Shown here: in pieces, positions 19,501 to 28,175 of the stretch
Numbering within the stretch: the first letter of the stretch is position 1
Layout of the letters: each line of letters starts with the position of its first letter
Assembly: GCA_027487845.1 (NCBI GenBank)
Contig: JAIYCV010000032.1
Location: forward strand, 1-51,679
Direction of reading: 5' to 3'
DNA: 51,679 nt
From: Flammeovirgaceae bacterium
Lineage (GTDB): Bacteria > Bacteroidota > Bacteroidia > Cytophagales > Cyclobacteriaceae
Program-made: the position numbers and the translations under genes
Notes under the pieces: generated by a model
Databases searched by the model: none
What the model was told of the DNA's origin: nothing
What the model saw: only the letters and a program-made list of their open reading frames with translations

Positions 19501-20014
19501 TAAAACGTACTATTCGAAACCTTTTTTAGGTAATAAATTCGAGATTAGTTTCGATTTTAATGATACTACCACACTGGCATTCGAAACAAAGTCTAGAGTT
19601 GGAGTTGCCTATGATAATTTTGAAATAAAAGCCAACGACACCTTGTTGGTTGACTTTGACCCACTCATTTTGAAATACGATATTGTAAAAAAAGCCCCCG
19701 TTTCATTAGCGCACGAAAGGAAGAACATACGACTTGAAATTAGAAAGAATCACCAATCTATTAAAATGGCGAATTCAAATTCGTTCATTTTAAAAGGTTT
19801 TAATAAACCTCTCAAATCCAAGCCTCAGTCTGCTATTGATAACTTTAATAGAGGTACTATTTACTGGAACCCAAGTGTAAAATTTGATACGTTAGGTAAT
19901 GCGACCTTAAATGATATTGTAATGAAAACAAATGGGCCGTTCGAAATTAGATTGGAAGGAATTTCGGCTGATGGAGAACCTATTTATATTCGAAAGATTG
20001 TAGGAGGCAAATAG
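16541..20014 (+). CDS. Large secreted protein with two CarboxypepD_reg-like domains and an internal duplication
   Basis: A 1157-residue exported protein with an N-terminal hydrophobic signal ending near AIGQ. A CarboxypepD_reg-like domain (about 33-112; GMVIDGSTNQPIPFANVFL) is followed by a domain of about 140 residues containing LLGYRLEV. Both are then repeated: a second CarboxypepD_reg-like domain near 405 (GIVRDSATNKPLAGVVVF) and a second copy with LGYRWIIHL near 554. Around 763 a macroglobulin-like segment begins (REKVYVNTDKSWYRSQDT). There is no TonB plug, barrel or T9SS tail. The role is unknown; the macroglobulin-like part suggests an envelope structural or protease-binding function, as inference. 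It starts 37 bases after the 13378 gene, probably in one transcript. Confidence 0.85.
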   Translation: MRKVKIIGSKTFWIILCTVIGFSIRQAIGQPTRSIKGMVIDGSTNQPIPFANVFLDGTTKGTSTDTTGYFTLTKIPIGKYQLIVSSLGYKSESKEIIINPLTELQVKIFLNSQDFALNEISVKGKRDRNWRKDFDEFKIKFVGPSEEATILNPQELLFDRTIEGLRVTASKPILIDNRLLGYRLEVTLKDFYAYSKINSIDYSAWIRFDTLIARSKQEAIHWQRSRVKAYRGSETHLFKSILEERVEEEGFKIIDSKAFTVFNPNQLLNLTLNSFQRELEIASMAKALMDDRLKSIRNATLIINKSKDDLRILPKDVYRIIYYNKIVPNAYRSVPGFQFPLSYLDVPQEGIPVWPNGQPKLPINYKRGGYFSMIRIDQQLPFDYDPITEEAKSILAMHTELADLQGIVRDSATNKPLAGVVVFINNGMRQCTTNRWGQFKLGNLEPGPYTLGFYLPEKKPIKLRVNAQPNATASNQFTISLADQKITREYPIAPRFPVNSEWDILSHYFQTELIESKFTELTHITNLEDLRFAIDKKNVYVQSINPIVVEDATLGYRWIIHLNSATLKERSSQYKLVDFSGLVKMDTLPSKNKNIRRIRFARQYEYLQGTWKHIVNSMVDGSALENGYKFFIYQPSVRAKKRPVFKKITSKQLNELRPDSILSVIDNEVYLRIPKGLELHNTATNGRPKYYRRYRKQIIRLVSKIEEVNLPKNGGLPSQLTLLNYKPPILSKIPDDFFDPLASPTDSRVLTLIRDANLKQIKNWREKVYVNTDKSWYRSQDTIWFKAYMKYTNRQYQDSLSNVLHVELISSDQKVIRQSYCKIENGETQGGIVIPKDETGNCYLRAYTTWMKNFGEEFVKSLPILNADSLTIVGDNGNSSDVIPKNCILALKQENELTENYSLKLSLGTEAKNHSLSISIVDISRFPNISESQTIQTFDNSFKADGSKLLRISNPMEKGVSYSGKILQRDPTSKDTLIVKGYAKNLNKTYYSKPFLGNKFEISFDFNDTTTLAFETKSRVGVAYDNFEIKANDTLLVDFDPLILKYDIVKKAPVSLAHERKNIRLEIRKNHQSIKMANSNSFILKGFNKPLKSKPQSAIDNFNRGTIYWNPSVKFDTLGNATLNDIVMKTNGPFEIRLEGISADGEPIYIRKIVGGK

Positions 20015-20083
20015 TTCAAAAGCAATTGCGTGCTAAGGTGGTTTCCATAATTGAAGCCATTAAATGCTGCAAATACTTTAAAG

Positions 20084-20157
20084 TAGCGAGAACGGGAGTT
20101 GAACCCGTGACCTCAGGGTTATGAATCCTGCGCTCTAACCATCTGAGCTACCTCGCC
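20084..20157 (-). tRNA. tRNA-Met (anticodon CAT)
   Basis: A 74-base cloverleaf on the minus strand opens with GGCGAGG and closes with TCTCGCT plus discriminator A, so the first pair is G1-U72. The D arm, a loop TTCATAA with anticodon CAT and the T loop TTCAACTC are clear. It lacks the three GC pairs of an initiator, so an elongator methionine tRNA is likely; tRNA-Ile with a modified CAU anticodon is a less likely alternative. The base pair closing the anticodon loop is A31-C39, a mismatch. Confidence 0.9.
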
Positions 20158-20175
20158 ATATTCTGATTGGGTCGG

Positions 20176-20200
20176 CAAATTTATAAACTTTTTATAAATT
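20176..20200 (-). promoter_or_regulatory. tRNA-Met promoter -7 element within an AT palindrome
   Basis: On the minus strand TAAATTTG (20183-20176) fits the -7 consensus and lies 19 bases before the tRNA. It overlaps a perfect 10-base inverted repeat, AATTTATAAA-CTT-TTTATAAATT (20178-20200). No clear TTTG at -33 was found. The palindrome might be an operator or simply AT-rich upstream sequence. Confidence 0.4.
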
Positions 20201-20265
20201 CGCTATTGATTTTTTCTGTTTGCCAATCAGCAAAATTATTTTAACTTCCACACAATTAAAGTAGC

Positions 20266-20664
20266 ATGGCCAAGAAAACATTATTTACCACCGAATTTGA
20301 AATCCATGCTTCGCCTAAGATGCTGTATCCTTACTTTCAGACGGCCAGTGGCTTATCTGCGTGGTTTGCAGATAATGTAAACATCAGTCCTGAAAAGATC
20401 TTTACTTTTGAATGGGACAATGAACAAAGAAAAGCGGTTATTACTTCTTTTCGGCTGAATCAATTCGTAAAGTTTGAATATCTGCCTGAAAGTGAAGATG
20501 ACAACGATGATCGGTCCTACTTCGAATTACGATTTGAAACTGACGAACTGGTAAACTCTACCTACATCAAAATCTCTGATTATTCCGATTTTGATGACAT
20601 GGTGGAGCTGCAAGATGTGTGGGAAAGCCTCATTGCCAATCTAAAAAAAGTAGTGGGCGGTTAG
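20266..20664 (+). CDS. START-like domain protein (SRPBCC fold)
   Basis: A 132-residue cytoplasmic protein with the helix-grip pattern of the SRPBCC/AHSA1-type superfamily: an N-terminal strand with TEFEIHASPKMLYPYF, a GLSAWFADNV loop, alternating strands with FTFEWDN and FELRFETDEL, and a long C-terminal helix LQDVWESLIANLKKVVGG. This compact form is a Bacteroidota START-like family with no established ligand. It sits between tRNA-Met and the glycolytic genes. The two AT-rich leaders around it suggest it is a single-gene unit. Confidence 0.85.
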   Translation: MAKKTLFTTEFEIHASPKMLYPYFQTASGLSAWFADNVNISPEKIFTFEWDNEQRKAVITSFRLNQFVKFEYLPESEDDNDDRSYFELRFETDELVNSTYIKISDYSDFDDMVELQDVWESLIANLKKVVGG

Positions 20665-20692
20665 TTCTCAACCGCATTTTCAACCTGACCAG

Positions 20693-20719
20693 AACAAAAA
20701 AAAGCCTAATGCTTTTTTA
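20693..20719. terminator. Possible weak bidirectional terminator
   Basis: A stem of A and T with a GC base (AAAAAAAGC-CTAAT-GCTTTTTTA) follows the START-like gene by about 30 bases and ends in T residues. The stem is AT-rich, so this is a weak call. Confidence 0.4.
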
Positions 20720-20734
20720 GTGCCTCAAGGGTTC

Positions 20735-20742
20735 TATTTTTG
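20735..20742 (+). promoter_or_regulatory. -7 element of pgi
   Basis: TATTTTTG, a full match to TAnnTTTG, lies 27 bases before the pgi ATG. Upstream at about 22 bases is a T run instead of a clear TTTG. Confidence 0.45.
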
Positions 20743-20769
20743 CTGAACTAAACTTTAGCAAAAACTACC

Positions 20770-22422
20770 ATGTTCCCTGCCATCAACCCAACAGAAACAA
20801 CATCCTGGAATAAACTGACCATGCATTTTTTAGAAATGCAAGCCACGCACATGCGTGAATTGTTTGCGGAAGACCCAGCACGATTTGCGAAATTCAGCCT
20901 CCAATTTGAAGATATTCTTTTAGATTACTCGAAAAATATAATTTCGGAGCATACTGTTAAGCTACTAGTTGAACTCGCTGACGAGTGTCAATTATCGGAG
21001 GCCATACATTCTATGTTTAATGGAACAAGAATCAACCAAACGGAAAATCGCTCAGTACTGCATGTTGCATTGAGAAACAGATCGAATACCCCTGTTTTAG
21101 TGGATGGCAAAGATGTAATGCCCGAGATTAACACAGTATTGAATCAAATGAAAAAATTTTCCGAAAGTCTATTAAACAGACACTGGAAAGGATACTCTGG
21201 CAAAAGCATCACGGATATAGTAAACATTGGAATTGGAGGATCAGACCTTGGGCCGTATATGGTTACGGAAGCACTTCGCCCCTATCATCAATCAATAAAA
21301 CCACATTTTGTCTCTAATGTAGATGGAACTCAGATAGCAGAAACACTCAAATTAGTAAACCCCGAAACTACGCTGTTCATTATTGCTTCGAAAACTTTTA
21401 GTACCCAAGAGACAATGACCAATGCCGAAAGCGCAAAAAGTTGGTTTCTTGAAAAAACGGGCGGCACTGGTGATGTGGCAAAACATTTTGTAGCCGTCTC
21501 TACCAATTCTAAATCGGTCACCGAATTTGGAATAGCTCCCGAAAACATGTTTGTGTTTTGGGATTGGGTGGGAGGTCGATATTCACTCTGGTCATCTATT
21601 GGCCTTTCTATTTCTGCCACCATTGGTTTTGATAATTTTATTGAATTGCTTGAAGGTGCGCACGCTGTTGATAATCATTTTAAAAATGAACCTTTTGAAA
21701 AGAATATTCCTGTTATAATGGCTTTGCTTGGTGTTTGGTATGGCAATTTCTTTGATGCCGCTTCTGAAGCGATACTTCCCTACGATCAATACCTCCATCG
21801 GTTTGCAGCCTACTTTCAACAAGGAAATATGGAAAGCAATGGAAAGTCAACTGATCGAAACGGGGAAGAAGTAATGTATCAAACGGGTCCTGTAATTTGG
21901 GGAGAACCTGGCACCAACGGTCAGCATGCATTTTATCAATTGATTCATCAGGGCACGAAAATGATTCCATGTGACTTCCTGGCACCTGCAATCAGTCAAA
22001 ACCCGGTAGGTGATCATCATGTCAAATTGCTTTCAAACTTTTTCGCGCAAACGGAGGCGCTTTTAGTCGGCAAAACCGCAGATGAGGTGGAGAAAGAATT
22101 AAAAAAGGCAGGCTTTGGTGATGAAGAGATTTCGTTCCATCTTCCTTTTCGTGTGTTCAGTGGAAACAAGCCTTCTAATTCTTTTGTTTTCAAAAAGCTC
22201 ACGCCAAGAACATTGGGAAGTCTGATTGCCTTTTATGAACATAAAATTTTTGTTCAAGGGGTAATTTGGAACATTTTTAGTTTCGATCAATGGGGGGTAG
22301 AATTGGGCAAAATTCTAGCGAAGAAAATTTTACCTGAATTGGTATCTGAAAGCGAAATTACTACCCATGACTCGTCCACTAACGGACTCATTAACTATTT
22401 CAAACGATTGAAAAGCAATTGA
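20770..22422 (+). CDS. pgi: Glucose-6-phosphate isomerase
   Basis: Pgi interconverts glucose 6-phosphate and fructose 6-phosphate in the cytoplasm. The 550-residue length is that of the long bacterial/eukaryotic type. Recognisable signatures are the phosphate-binding [27 protein letters not shown], the first family signature around [24 protein letters not shown], and [16 protein letters not shown] with the catalytic region before it. It is followed after 69 bases by pfkA, which has its own promoter, then by a ROK glucokinase, so the first three glycolytic activities cluster. Confidence 0.98.
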   Translation: MFPAINPTETTSWNKLTMHFLEMQATHMRELFAEDPARFAKFSLQFEDILLDYSKNIISEHTVKLLVELADECQLSEAIHSMFNGTRINQTENRSVLHVALRNRSNTPVLVDGKDVMPEINTVLNQMKKFSESLLNRHWKGYSGKSITDIVNIGIGGSDLGPYMVTEALRPYHQSIKPHFVSNVDGTQIAETLKLVNPETTLFIIASKTFSTQETMTNAESAKSWFLEKTGGTGDVAKHFVAVSTNSKSVTEFGIAPENMFVFWDWVGGRYSLWSSIGLSISATIGFDNFIELLEGAHAVDNHFKNEPFEKNIPVIMALLGVWYGNFFDAASEAILPYDQYLHRFAAYFQQGNMESNGKSTDRNGEEVMYQTGPVIWGEPGTNGQHAFYQLIHQGTKMIPCDFLAPAISQNPVGDHHVKLLSNFFAQTEALLVGKTADEVEKELKKAGFGDEEISFHLPFRVFSGNKPSNSFVFKKLTPRTLGSLIAFYEHKIFVQGVIWNIFSFDQWGVELGKILAKKILPELVSESEITTHDSSTNGLINYFKRLKSN

Positions 22423-22444
22423 AACCACCCTCCAATAATTATTC

Positions 22445-22474
22445 TTGGATTCTAAAGTTGAACAATTATTTTTG
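22445..22474 (+). promoter_or_regulatory. Promoter of pfkA
   Basis: TTG (22445-22447), 19 bases, TATTTTTG (22467-22474): full consensus match. The predicted start is near 22479, 13 bases before the pfkA ATG, so pfkA and the glucokinase gene can be expressed apart from pgi. Confidence 0.65.
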
Positions 22475-22491
22475 ACCCTGTTTATCGACAA

Positions 22492-23475
22492 ATGGAGAAT
22501 AAAATTTCGAAGATTGGCGTTTTTACATCGGGCGGTGATGCACCCGGAATGAATGCTGCGTTGAGGGCTGTAGTACGTGCTTCTATTTACTACAATAGAG
22601 AGGTGTATGGAATTATGCGCGGGTATGAAGGCATGATTGACGAAGAGATCGTAAAGTTAGGTGCGCGCTCGGTGGGCAGCATTCTTCAGCGTGGCGGCAC
22701 TATTCTCAAAACCGCTAGAAGCGAAGCTTTCAGAACTAAAGAAGGAAGGCAAAAGGCATATGATAATCTTAGAAGCCATGGCATAGACGGACTTGTTGCC
22801 ATTGGGGGCGATGGCACGTTTACCGGACTCAATAAATTTTACGAGGAATTCAAAATACCTTCGGTATGCATTCCTGGAACGATCGACAACGACCTTGCGG
22901 GAACTGATTTCACCATAGGCTTCGATACGGCCACCAATACGGCAGTAGAAGCAATAGACAAAATAAGGGACACAGCGCTTTCTCACAACAGACTTTTCTT
23001 TATTGAAGTTATGGGACGCCACTCAGGATATATTGCAATTAACAGCGGTATTGCAGGGGGGGCGGTGGCTTCCATTATTCCGGAGGAAACCATGACGATG
23101 GAAGAACTTTTCAAAAAACTAGACGAGGGCGGAAAGACAAATAGGAAATCAAGTTTAGTTGTTGTGGCAGAAGGAAGCAAAATGGGCGGAGCCATGGAGT
23201 TAGCAAAAAACTTCTCTGAAAGAAATAACTACTTTGACATAAAGGTTACTATTCTAGGCCATCTGCAAAGAGGAGGATCACCCACTTATTTCGACAGAGT
23301 ACTGGCAAGTAAAATGGGCATTGCTGCCGTGGAAGGTTTGCTTAATGGACAAACTGATGTAATGGTAGGGATTAGAAACAATGTAATTGTATTTAATAAA
23401 TTTCACGATGTAATCGGAAAACATCATGAAATTGATTCTGAGTTAATAAGGATCGCCAAAATCCTGTCTATTTAA
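22492..23475 (+). CDS. pfkA: 6-phosphofructokinase
   Basis: PfkA phosphorylates fructose 6-phosphate to fructose 1,6-bisphosphate. At 327 residues it is the standard bacterial type. The ATP-binding GGDAPGMNAALRAVVR and GGDGTFTG, the catalytic loop PGTIDNDLAGTDFTIGFDTA, the substrate-binding VMGRHSGY and the LGHLQRGGSPTYFDR near the C terminus are all present. The glycine-rich GGDGT form and length favour ATP over pyrophosphate as donor. The next gene begins 11 bases after its stop. Confidence 0.97.
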   Translation: MENKISKIGVFTSGGDAPGMNAALRAVVRASIYYNREVYGIMRGYEGMIDEEIVKLGARSVGSILQRGGTILKTARSEAFRTKEGRQKAYDNLRSHGIDGLVAIGGDGTFTGLNKFYEEFKIPSVCIPGTIDNDLAGTDFTIGFDTATNTAVEAIDKIRDTALSHNRLFFIEVMGRHSGYIAINSGIAGGAVASIIPEETMTMEELFKKLDEGGKTNRKSSLVVVAEGSKMGGAMELAKNFSERNNYFDIKVTILGHLQRGGSPTYFDRVLASKMGIAAVEGLLNGQTDVMVGIRNNVIVFNKFHDVIGKHHEIDSELIRIAKILSI

Positions 23476-23486
23476 AAAAATCGTAA

Positions 23487-24467
23487 ATGACTGATCTGAC
23501 CATTGGTATTGACATCGGGGGTACTAACACTAAGTACGGAATTGTAGATCGCGGGGGCAACGTGTTTCATCAAGGAAACATTCCGACTACCGACTTCGAA
23601 GATTTTCAAGATTATTTCGACTCAATGGCAGATGCGTTGCGCGAAGCCATCCATTTTCTGCCTAAGGATACTAAAGTAGTGGGCATTGGAGTAGGAGCTG
23701 CCAACGGGAATTACTACACAGGAAATATTGAACGTGCTACCAATCTAAAATGGAAAGGCGTGTTGCCGCTCGCAAAAATGTTTACAGATGAATTTGCGAT
23801 TCCCACCATTTTGACCAACGATGCAAATGCCGCAGCTGTCGGAGAAATGATTTATGGAAATGCCAAGGGCATGAAGGACTTTATCGTAATTACGCTGGGT
23901 ACTGGTTTAGGAAGTGGCTTAGTATCAAACGGAGCATTGATAAACGGTAAGCACGGAATTGCTGGAGAGTTGGGACACACTTCTGTAAATCCTGCCGGGC
24001 GTTACTGCAATTGCGGGAAAAGAGGTTGTCTGGAAACCTACGTTTCTGCTACTGGAATCAGAAGAACCGTATATAAACTACTTGCCGATCACTTGGAGCC
24101 GAGTGAATTGCGAGGCGTGAGCTTTGACAACTTAAATACAAAAATGATCACCGAAGCCGCTCACCGCGGAGACATTGTTGCAAAAGCTGCTTATGAATAC
24201 ACAGGGCGGATACTGGGTATGAAATTGGCTGAGTCGGTAGTTCATACTGACCCCGAGGCGATCTTTTTATTTGGAGGATTGACTATGGCAGGTGATTTGA
24301 TTTTTAAGCCAACCATTCGGCATATGGAAGAAAACCTGATGCCGTTGTTCAGAGGAAAAGTGAAAATATTGCCTTCTGCGCTAAGCAACCAGGCCGCACC
24401 AATCCTTGGCGCCAGCAGCTTAGTCTGGGATCATTTAGATCGAAAAATGAAAGAAGTGGCTTACTAG
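23487..24467 (+). CDS. ROK family glucokinase
   Basis: A 326-residue sugar kinase of the ROK family. The N-terminal phosphate loop IGIDIGGTNTKYG, a GTGLGSGLV adenosine motif, GELGHTSVNPAG and the zinc-binding CNCGKRGCLE signature are clear. Glucose is the most likely substrate given the position directly after pgi and pfkA, which would make it the glycolytic entry enzyme; fructose or N-acetylated sugars cannot be excluded from sequence alone. There is no helix-turn-helix, so it is a kinase and not a ROK repressor. Confidence 0.92.
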   Translation: MTDLTIGIDIGGTNTKYGIVDRGGNVFHQGNIPTTDFEDFQDYFDSMADALREAIHFLPKDTKVVGIGVGAANGNYYTGNIERATNLKWKGVLPLAKMFTDEFAIPTILTNDANAAAVGEMIYGNAKGMKDFIVITLGTGLGSGLVSNGALINGKHGIAGELGHTSVNPAGRYCNCGKRGCLETYVSATGIRRTVYKLLADHLEPSELRGVSFDNLNTKMITEAAHRGDIVAKAAYEYTGRILGMKLAESVVHTDPEAIFLFGGLTMAGDLIFKPTIRHMEENLMPLFRGKVKILPSALSNQAAPILGASSLVWDHLDRKMKEVAY

Positions 24468-24518
24468 TATTTCGCTACTTGGTCTAATAACTTGTTCATT
24501 ATTCTCACCAACTTTCAT

Positions 24519-24620
24519 GTGTTAATAATTGTGTTGTAGTTGCCACATGGAATCGCTGAGATTATCATGCCGTTGGGTGTAGAGAATCTTAATGGCGATT
24601 TCGTGTGTGGATAAAACGCA
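24519..24620. repeat. Intergenic repeat, copy 2
   Basis: Second copy of the element at 7995-8115, lying between the ends of the convergent glucokinase and patatin genes. It keeps the paired ends AATCGCT and GGCGATT (24551-24557, 24594-24600; the changed base gives a U-G pair) and lacks the GC-hairpin insertion of copy 1. On the minus strand it also runs up to an ATGAAA (24518-24513), although here no gene follows. Confidence 0.8.
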
Positions 24621-24641
24621 ACTCCACAAAGCTATCCTTTA

Positions 24642-25403
24642 TCAAACAAGAAAACTGAAACTGTTTCTCTGAAAGTTCTCCTTGGTATAGGCATAGGCAA
24701 AATCAAAAATTTCTTGGGCTTTGCCTATTTCGAAACTGCCATACTTACCCAAGCCAGTGGGCTCAATAAATACATCACAATAATTTCTGCTGATTTGCGT
24801 GTTGGCGTTAATTGCCATTAGTAACGTGCGTTCTATTACGACTTTCATATTTTTAGGATCAAATTCCCTTGGGATTTGATTACAATGAGAACCAATGACA
24901 AAATCACACTTTCCCCTTATCACCTTGGCGGGGAGATTATCGAACACGCCTCCATCTACATATAGACCATCCTTCAATACCATAGGGCTAAACACCGCTG
25001 GTATGGTACAGGAGGCCATAATCGCTGGAATTAACTCCCCCTCATTAAAGTAACGGATTTCGCCTATTCGGATTTCGGTAGCAGCGATCGTCAGAGGGAT
25101 TTTAAGCTTTTCGAAACTATTATTCGGCATATATTTAAATAGTAAGTCCTTCATGCCGTCCATCGTTAGCAGCCCTGACCAATTCCACGCGGGCCTCACA
25201 GATTTAAAAATGCTGATCTCTTTTATGATTTCAAGAATGTGCAAGGGCTTATAGCCGTAGGCATACATGGCGCCAATAATTGATCCTGCACTCGTTCCAG
25301 AAATGATAGAAAATTCAAGACCTAGTTCTTCAAGTGCTTTAATTACACCGATATGGGCAACGCCCCTAGCCCCTCCACCCGATAATGTTAAACCGATTTT
25401 CAT
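24642..25403 (-). CDS. Patatin-like phospholipase family protein
   Basis: A 253-residue serine lipid hydrolase of the RssA/patatin type. The oxyanion loop GGGARG is at residues 9-14, the nucleophile elbow GTSAG at 36-40 (Ser38), and the catalytic aspartate in DGG at 150-152, so the Ser-Asp dyad is intact. No signal peptide or membrane helix is seen, suggesting a cytoplasmic enzyme. The natural substrate is unknown. It is preceded by a metallo-hydrolase on the same strand with an 88-base gap. Confidence 0.93.
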   Translation of the reverse strand: MKIGLTLSGGGARGVAHIGVIKALEELGLEFSIISGTSAGSIIGAMYAYGYKPLHILEIIKEISIFKSVRPAWNWSGLLTMDGMKDLLFKYMPNNSFEKLKIPLTIAATEIRIGEIRYFNEGELIPAIMASCTIPAVFSPMVLKDGLYVDGGVFDNLPAKVIRGKCDFVIGSHCNQIPREFDPKNMKVVIERTLLMAINANTQISRNYCDVFIEPTGLGKYGSFEIGKAQEIFDFAYAYTKENFQRNSFSFLV

Positions 25404-25491
25404 TTTAGATAGACATAAGACGTAAGATACTAGACATAAAATAGTGGGTTTGAAACACTCGATGTGAGATTCAAATGCTCTCCTTTAGAAA

Positions 25492-26328
25492 TTACAATTC
25501 ATTTAAGCTAAACACTTTATCTACGCGAACACCTTTTTCAGTGTGCTTGACTGTACAACACTCGTTTAACGGGTCATGCTCAAAAAAAAGGATATAACTA
25601 TTGTCAGCGGCTAACTTCAAAAATCGCGCTTTTTCCTCCATCGTCAGTAGCGGGCTTGTATCATAACCCATTACATAAGGCAACGGAATATGACCAACCG
25701 AAGGGATTAAGTCTGCCATAAAGCAAACGGTTCTACCTTTGTAGTTGATCATTGGAATCATCATTTTATCGGTATGGCCCGATGCATAAAAAATCTGAAT
25801 TTGAGAAAATGGTGACGGCTCTTTTAAATCCACGAAAGTGAGGTTTCCACTTTGTTTTATTGGAAAGATATTTTCTGTGAGAAAACTTGCCTTCTCTCTC
25901 GGGTTGGGTTCAGTTGCCCATTGCCAATGGTCGGCATTCGACCAATATCTTGCATTTGGAAAAAGTAACTCCGACTTGCCGTCCTTCACGATTACACCAC
26001 CTCCACAATGATCAAAATGCAAATGAGTTAAAAACATATCGGTTATGTCCACCTCGCTAAAACCCGCTTTGTGAATAGAGGCGATCAGCGAATCATCACC
26101 GAACCTATGATAATGACCAAAAAATTTTAGGTCCTGCTTATCGCCCATGCCATTATCAATAAGCAAAAGTCGATTGCTATCCTCTACCAAAAGACAGCGC
26201 ATGGCTAACGAAATCATGTTCATTTCGTCTGCTGGATTCGTCTTTTGCCAAATGGATTTAGGCACTACGCCAAACATGGCCCCGCCATCAAGTTTAAAGA
26301 AGCCAGTGTTGATCGTGTGAAGTACCAT
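25492..26328 (-). CDS. Metallo-beta-lactamase fold hydrolase
   Basis: A 278-residue MBL-fold enzyme with the metal motif THLHFDHCGG at 101-110 (His102, His104, Asp106, His107) and a later HTDKMM histidine and MADLIPS aspartate. The layout with an N-terminal strand pair and IDNGMGDK resembles the acyl-homoserine-lactone-lactonase-like branch, but substrate cannot be inferred. There is no signal peptide. It is divergent from the 26439 gene with 110 bases between them. Confidence 0.9.
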   Translation of the reverse strand: MVLHTINTGFFKLDGGAMFGVVPKSIWQKTNPADEMNMISLAMRCLLVEDSNRLLLIDNGMGDKQDLKFFGHYHRFGDDSLIASIHKAGFSEVDITDMFLTHLHFDHCGGGVIVKDGKSELLFPNARYWSNADHWQWATEPNPREKASFLTENIFPIKQSGNLTFVDLKEPSPFSQIQIFYASGHTDKMMIPMINYKGRTVCFMADLIPSVGHIPLPYVMGYDTSPLLTMEEKARFLKLAADNSYILFFEHDPLNECCTVKHTEKGVRVDKVFSLNEL

Positions 26329-26350
26329 ATTCGCGAGTTGGACGAAATAA

Positions 26351-26364
26351 GGCTATTTTTAGCC
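26351..26364. other. Small hairpin in a divergent intergenic region
   Basis: GGCTA-TTTT-TAGCC is a perfect five-base stem midway between two divergent genes, with no T run beyond it on either strand. It could be an operator or leader hairpin for the MBL hydrolase gene; nothing further supports a role. Confidence 0.3.
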
Positions 26365-26438
26365 CAAAACAAAATCGGCTTGACAATCAAAAATCCAAAC
26401 GCAAATTTTTAAATTTGTATAGGGTTTAGTCTAATTTT

Positions 26439-27191
26439 ATGGTAATGAGAAATCTAATACAGTGCGGCTGCACACTTCTATGTCTGTCGATTCAAATTCA
26501 TCTATTTGGCCAATCGCCCACGATTAACAATAATGTAAGGTCAGCAAATCTACTGAATCAGCTGGGGGCGTATCGCGTTACCCCAGGAGACGTTTTGTTT
26601 CCCATTTCCTCGCACGAAAAAAGTAACATTATTGGCGACGTATATCTGGATTCGCATTGGAATTTATCATCGCTCTTACTTTTTGAAGATGAAAAATTGA
26701 TAAACGACTACTTGGTACGATACGATATCAAAAACAACGAATTTGAATTTCGTCTCCAAAATGGGATCAAGGTGTTGCCAGGATCAAAAGTGAAAAACAT
26801 TGTCTGGATAGATTCATTAACAAAAACTACACGAATAATGAATAACGGGCGTGAATATTCTGCCACAGAAATACCCTTTGACGGCTTCTTTGAAATATTG
26901 AAAGATGGAGAAATACAACTCTTGAAAAAGCCCTACGTGGAGGTGCTTCGGCCTAATTTTAGTCCCGCATTAAACGTGGGAAGCAAAGACACTAAGATTC
27001 TAAAGAAATCAGAATACTTTTATTCTTTAAAAAACAAACTCTATCAAATAAAAAAGAAATCATCTTTGGAGGCAATTCAACAACACAAATCATCTGTTGA
27101 TCTTGCGGCATTTTTAAAGAAAGAGAAAATAAGTGTTACCAAAGAGGAAGACTTAATGTTGCTATTTGAAACGATAAACGGAACGCATTAG
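26439..27191 (+). CDS. Hypothetical secreted protein
   Basis: I do not recognise this family. The 250-residue product starts with a signal peptide ending near HLFGQS (an in-frame ATG at 26445 is an equally good start). The mature part is a mixture of short strands and charged stretches with no cysteines, and a lysine-rich C-terminal third (YSLKNKLYQIKKKSSLEAI). It looks like a periplasmic or surface protein of Bacteroidota. It ends 8 bases from the stop of the convergent accA gene. Confidence 0.75.
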   Translation: MVMRNLIQCGCTLLCLSIQIHLFGQSPTINNNVRSANLLNQLGAYRVTPGDVLFPISSHEKSNIIGDVYLDSHWNLSSLLLFEDEKLINDYLVRYDIKNNEFEFRLQNGIKVLPGSKVKNIVWIDSLTKTTRIMNNGREYSATEIPFDGFFEILKDGEIQLLKKPYVEVLRPNFSPALNVGSKDTKILKKSEYFYSLKNKLYQIKKKSSLEAIQQHKSSVDLAAFLKKEKISVTKEEDLMLLFETINGTH

Positions 27192-27199
27192 TCGTTTAA

Positions 27200-28150
27200 T
27201 CATTCCTTCACTACACCCATGGCACTAAATTTATAAATCCGCTGATTGATTCTTTCGCGTGGAGCAAGTTTATCTAATTCTTTAAAATTAGCCAGAATAA
27301 CCCGTTTAATTTCATCCGCCATTTTCTTCACATCGGTATGCGCCCCACCCAAGGGCTCTCTAACAATTCCGTCTATTAGCTTGTTTTCGAGCATGTCTTT
27401 TGCCGTAAGTTTAAGCACCTCGGCAGCTTGTTCTTTGTAGTCCCACGTACGCCACAAGATAGAGGAACACGATTCTGGAGAAATCACAGAGTACCATGTA
27501 TTTTCAAGCATTAATACACGGTCTCCGATAGCTATTCCAAGTGCTCCGCCCGAAGCTCCTTCTCCAATAATGATACAAATAACAGGCACTTTAAGCATAA
27601 ACATTTCCTTCAAATTACGAGCAATGGCTTCGCCTTGGCCTCTCTCTTCAGCTTCTAGCCCAGGAAAAGCCCCTGGAGTATCGATAAAAGTTATAATCGG
27701 TTTATTAAACTTTTCAGCCATCTTCATTAGCCGCAGTGCTTTGCGATATCCTTCTGGATTTGGCATTCCAAAATTCCTCATTTGACGCTGTTTGGTATTA
27801 CGCCCCTTCTGTTGACCAATCAGCATAAAAGTCTGCCCTTCGATCGTCCCAAAACCTCCTACCATTGCTTTGTCGTCTGCCACATTTCTGTCGCCATGTA
27901 ATTCGATAAAATCGGTGGTTATTTCGTAAATATAATCCAATGTATAGGGTCTTTCAGGATGGCGTGAAAGCTGTACACGCTGCCAGCCAGTAAGATTTTC
28001 AAATGTTTCTACCTTAAGTTCATTTATCTTATTTTCAAGAGCTTTTATGGCCTTTTTTATGGAAGGATCGCTATCATCGGTAAGCTGCTTCATGTCAGAT
28101 AACTTCGATTCAAGTTCCGCAATAGGTTTTTCAAAATCCAACAAATGCAT
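27200..28150 (-). CDS. accA: Acetyl-CoA carboxylase carboxyltransferase subunit alpha
   Basis: AccA with AccD transfers the carboxyl group from biotin carboxyl-carrier protein to acetyl-CoA, the first committed step of fatty-acid synthesis. The 316 residues show the normal start ([14 protein letters not shown]), a coiled-coil lead, the [20 protein letters not shown] block, [18 protein letters not shown] and [20 protein letters not shown]. accD is not in the window. The gene is single, with its own promoter. Confidence 0.98.
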   Translation of the reverse strand: MHLLDFEKPIAELESKLSDMKQLTDDSDPSIKKAIKALENKINELKVETFENLTGWQRVQLSRHPERPYTLDYIYEITTDFIELHGDRNVADDKAMVGGFGTIEGQTFMLIGQQKGRNTKQRQMRNFGMPNPEGYRKALRLMKMAEKFNKPIITFIDTPGAFPGLEAEERGQGEAIARNLKEMFMLKVPVICIIIGEGASGGALGIAIGDRVLMLENTWYSVISPESCSSILWRTWDYKEQAAEVLKLTAKDMLENKLIDGIVREPLGGAHTDVKKMADEIKRVILANFKELDKLAPRERINQRIYKFSAMGVVKE

Positions 28151-28175
28151 ATCCTAATGTTTTAAGTAAAGGTTA

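Noticed and set aside
25404..25491. Two AGACATAA copies upstream of the patatin gene
   Set aside because: Short and AT-rich, only two copies 25 bases apart; not enough for an operator or repeat call.
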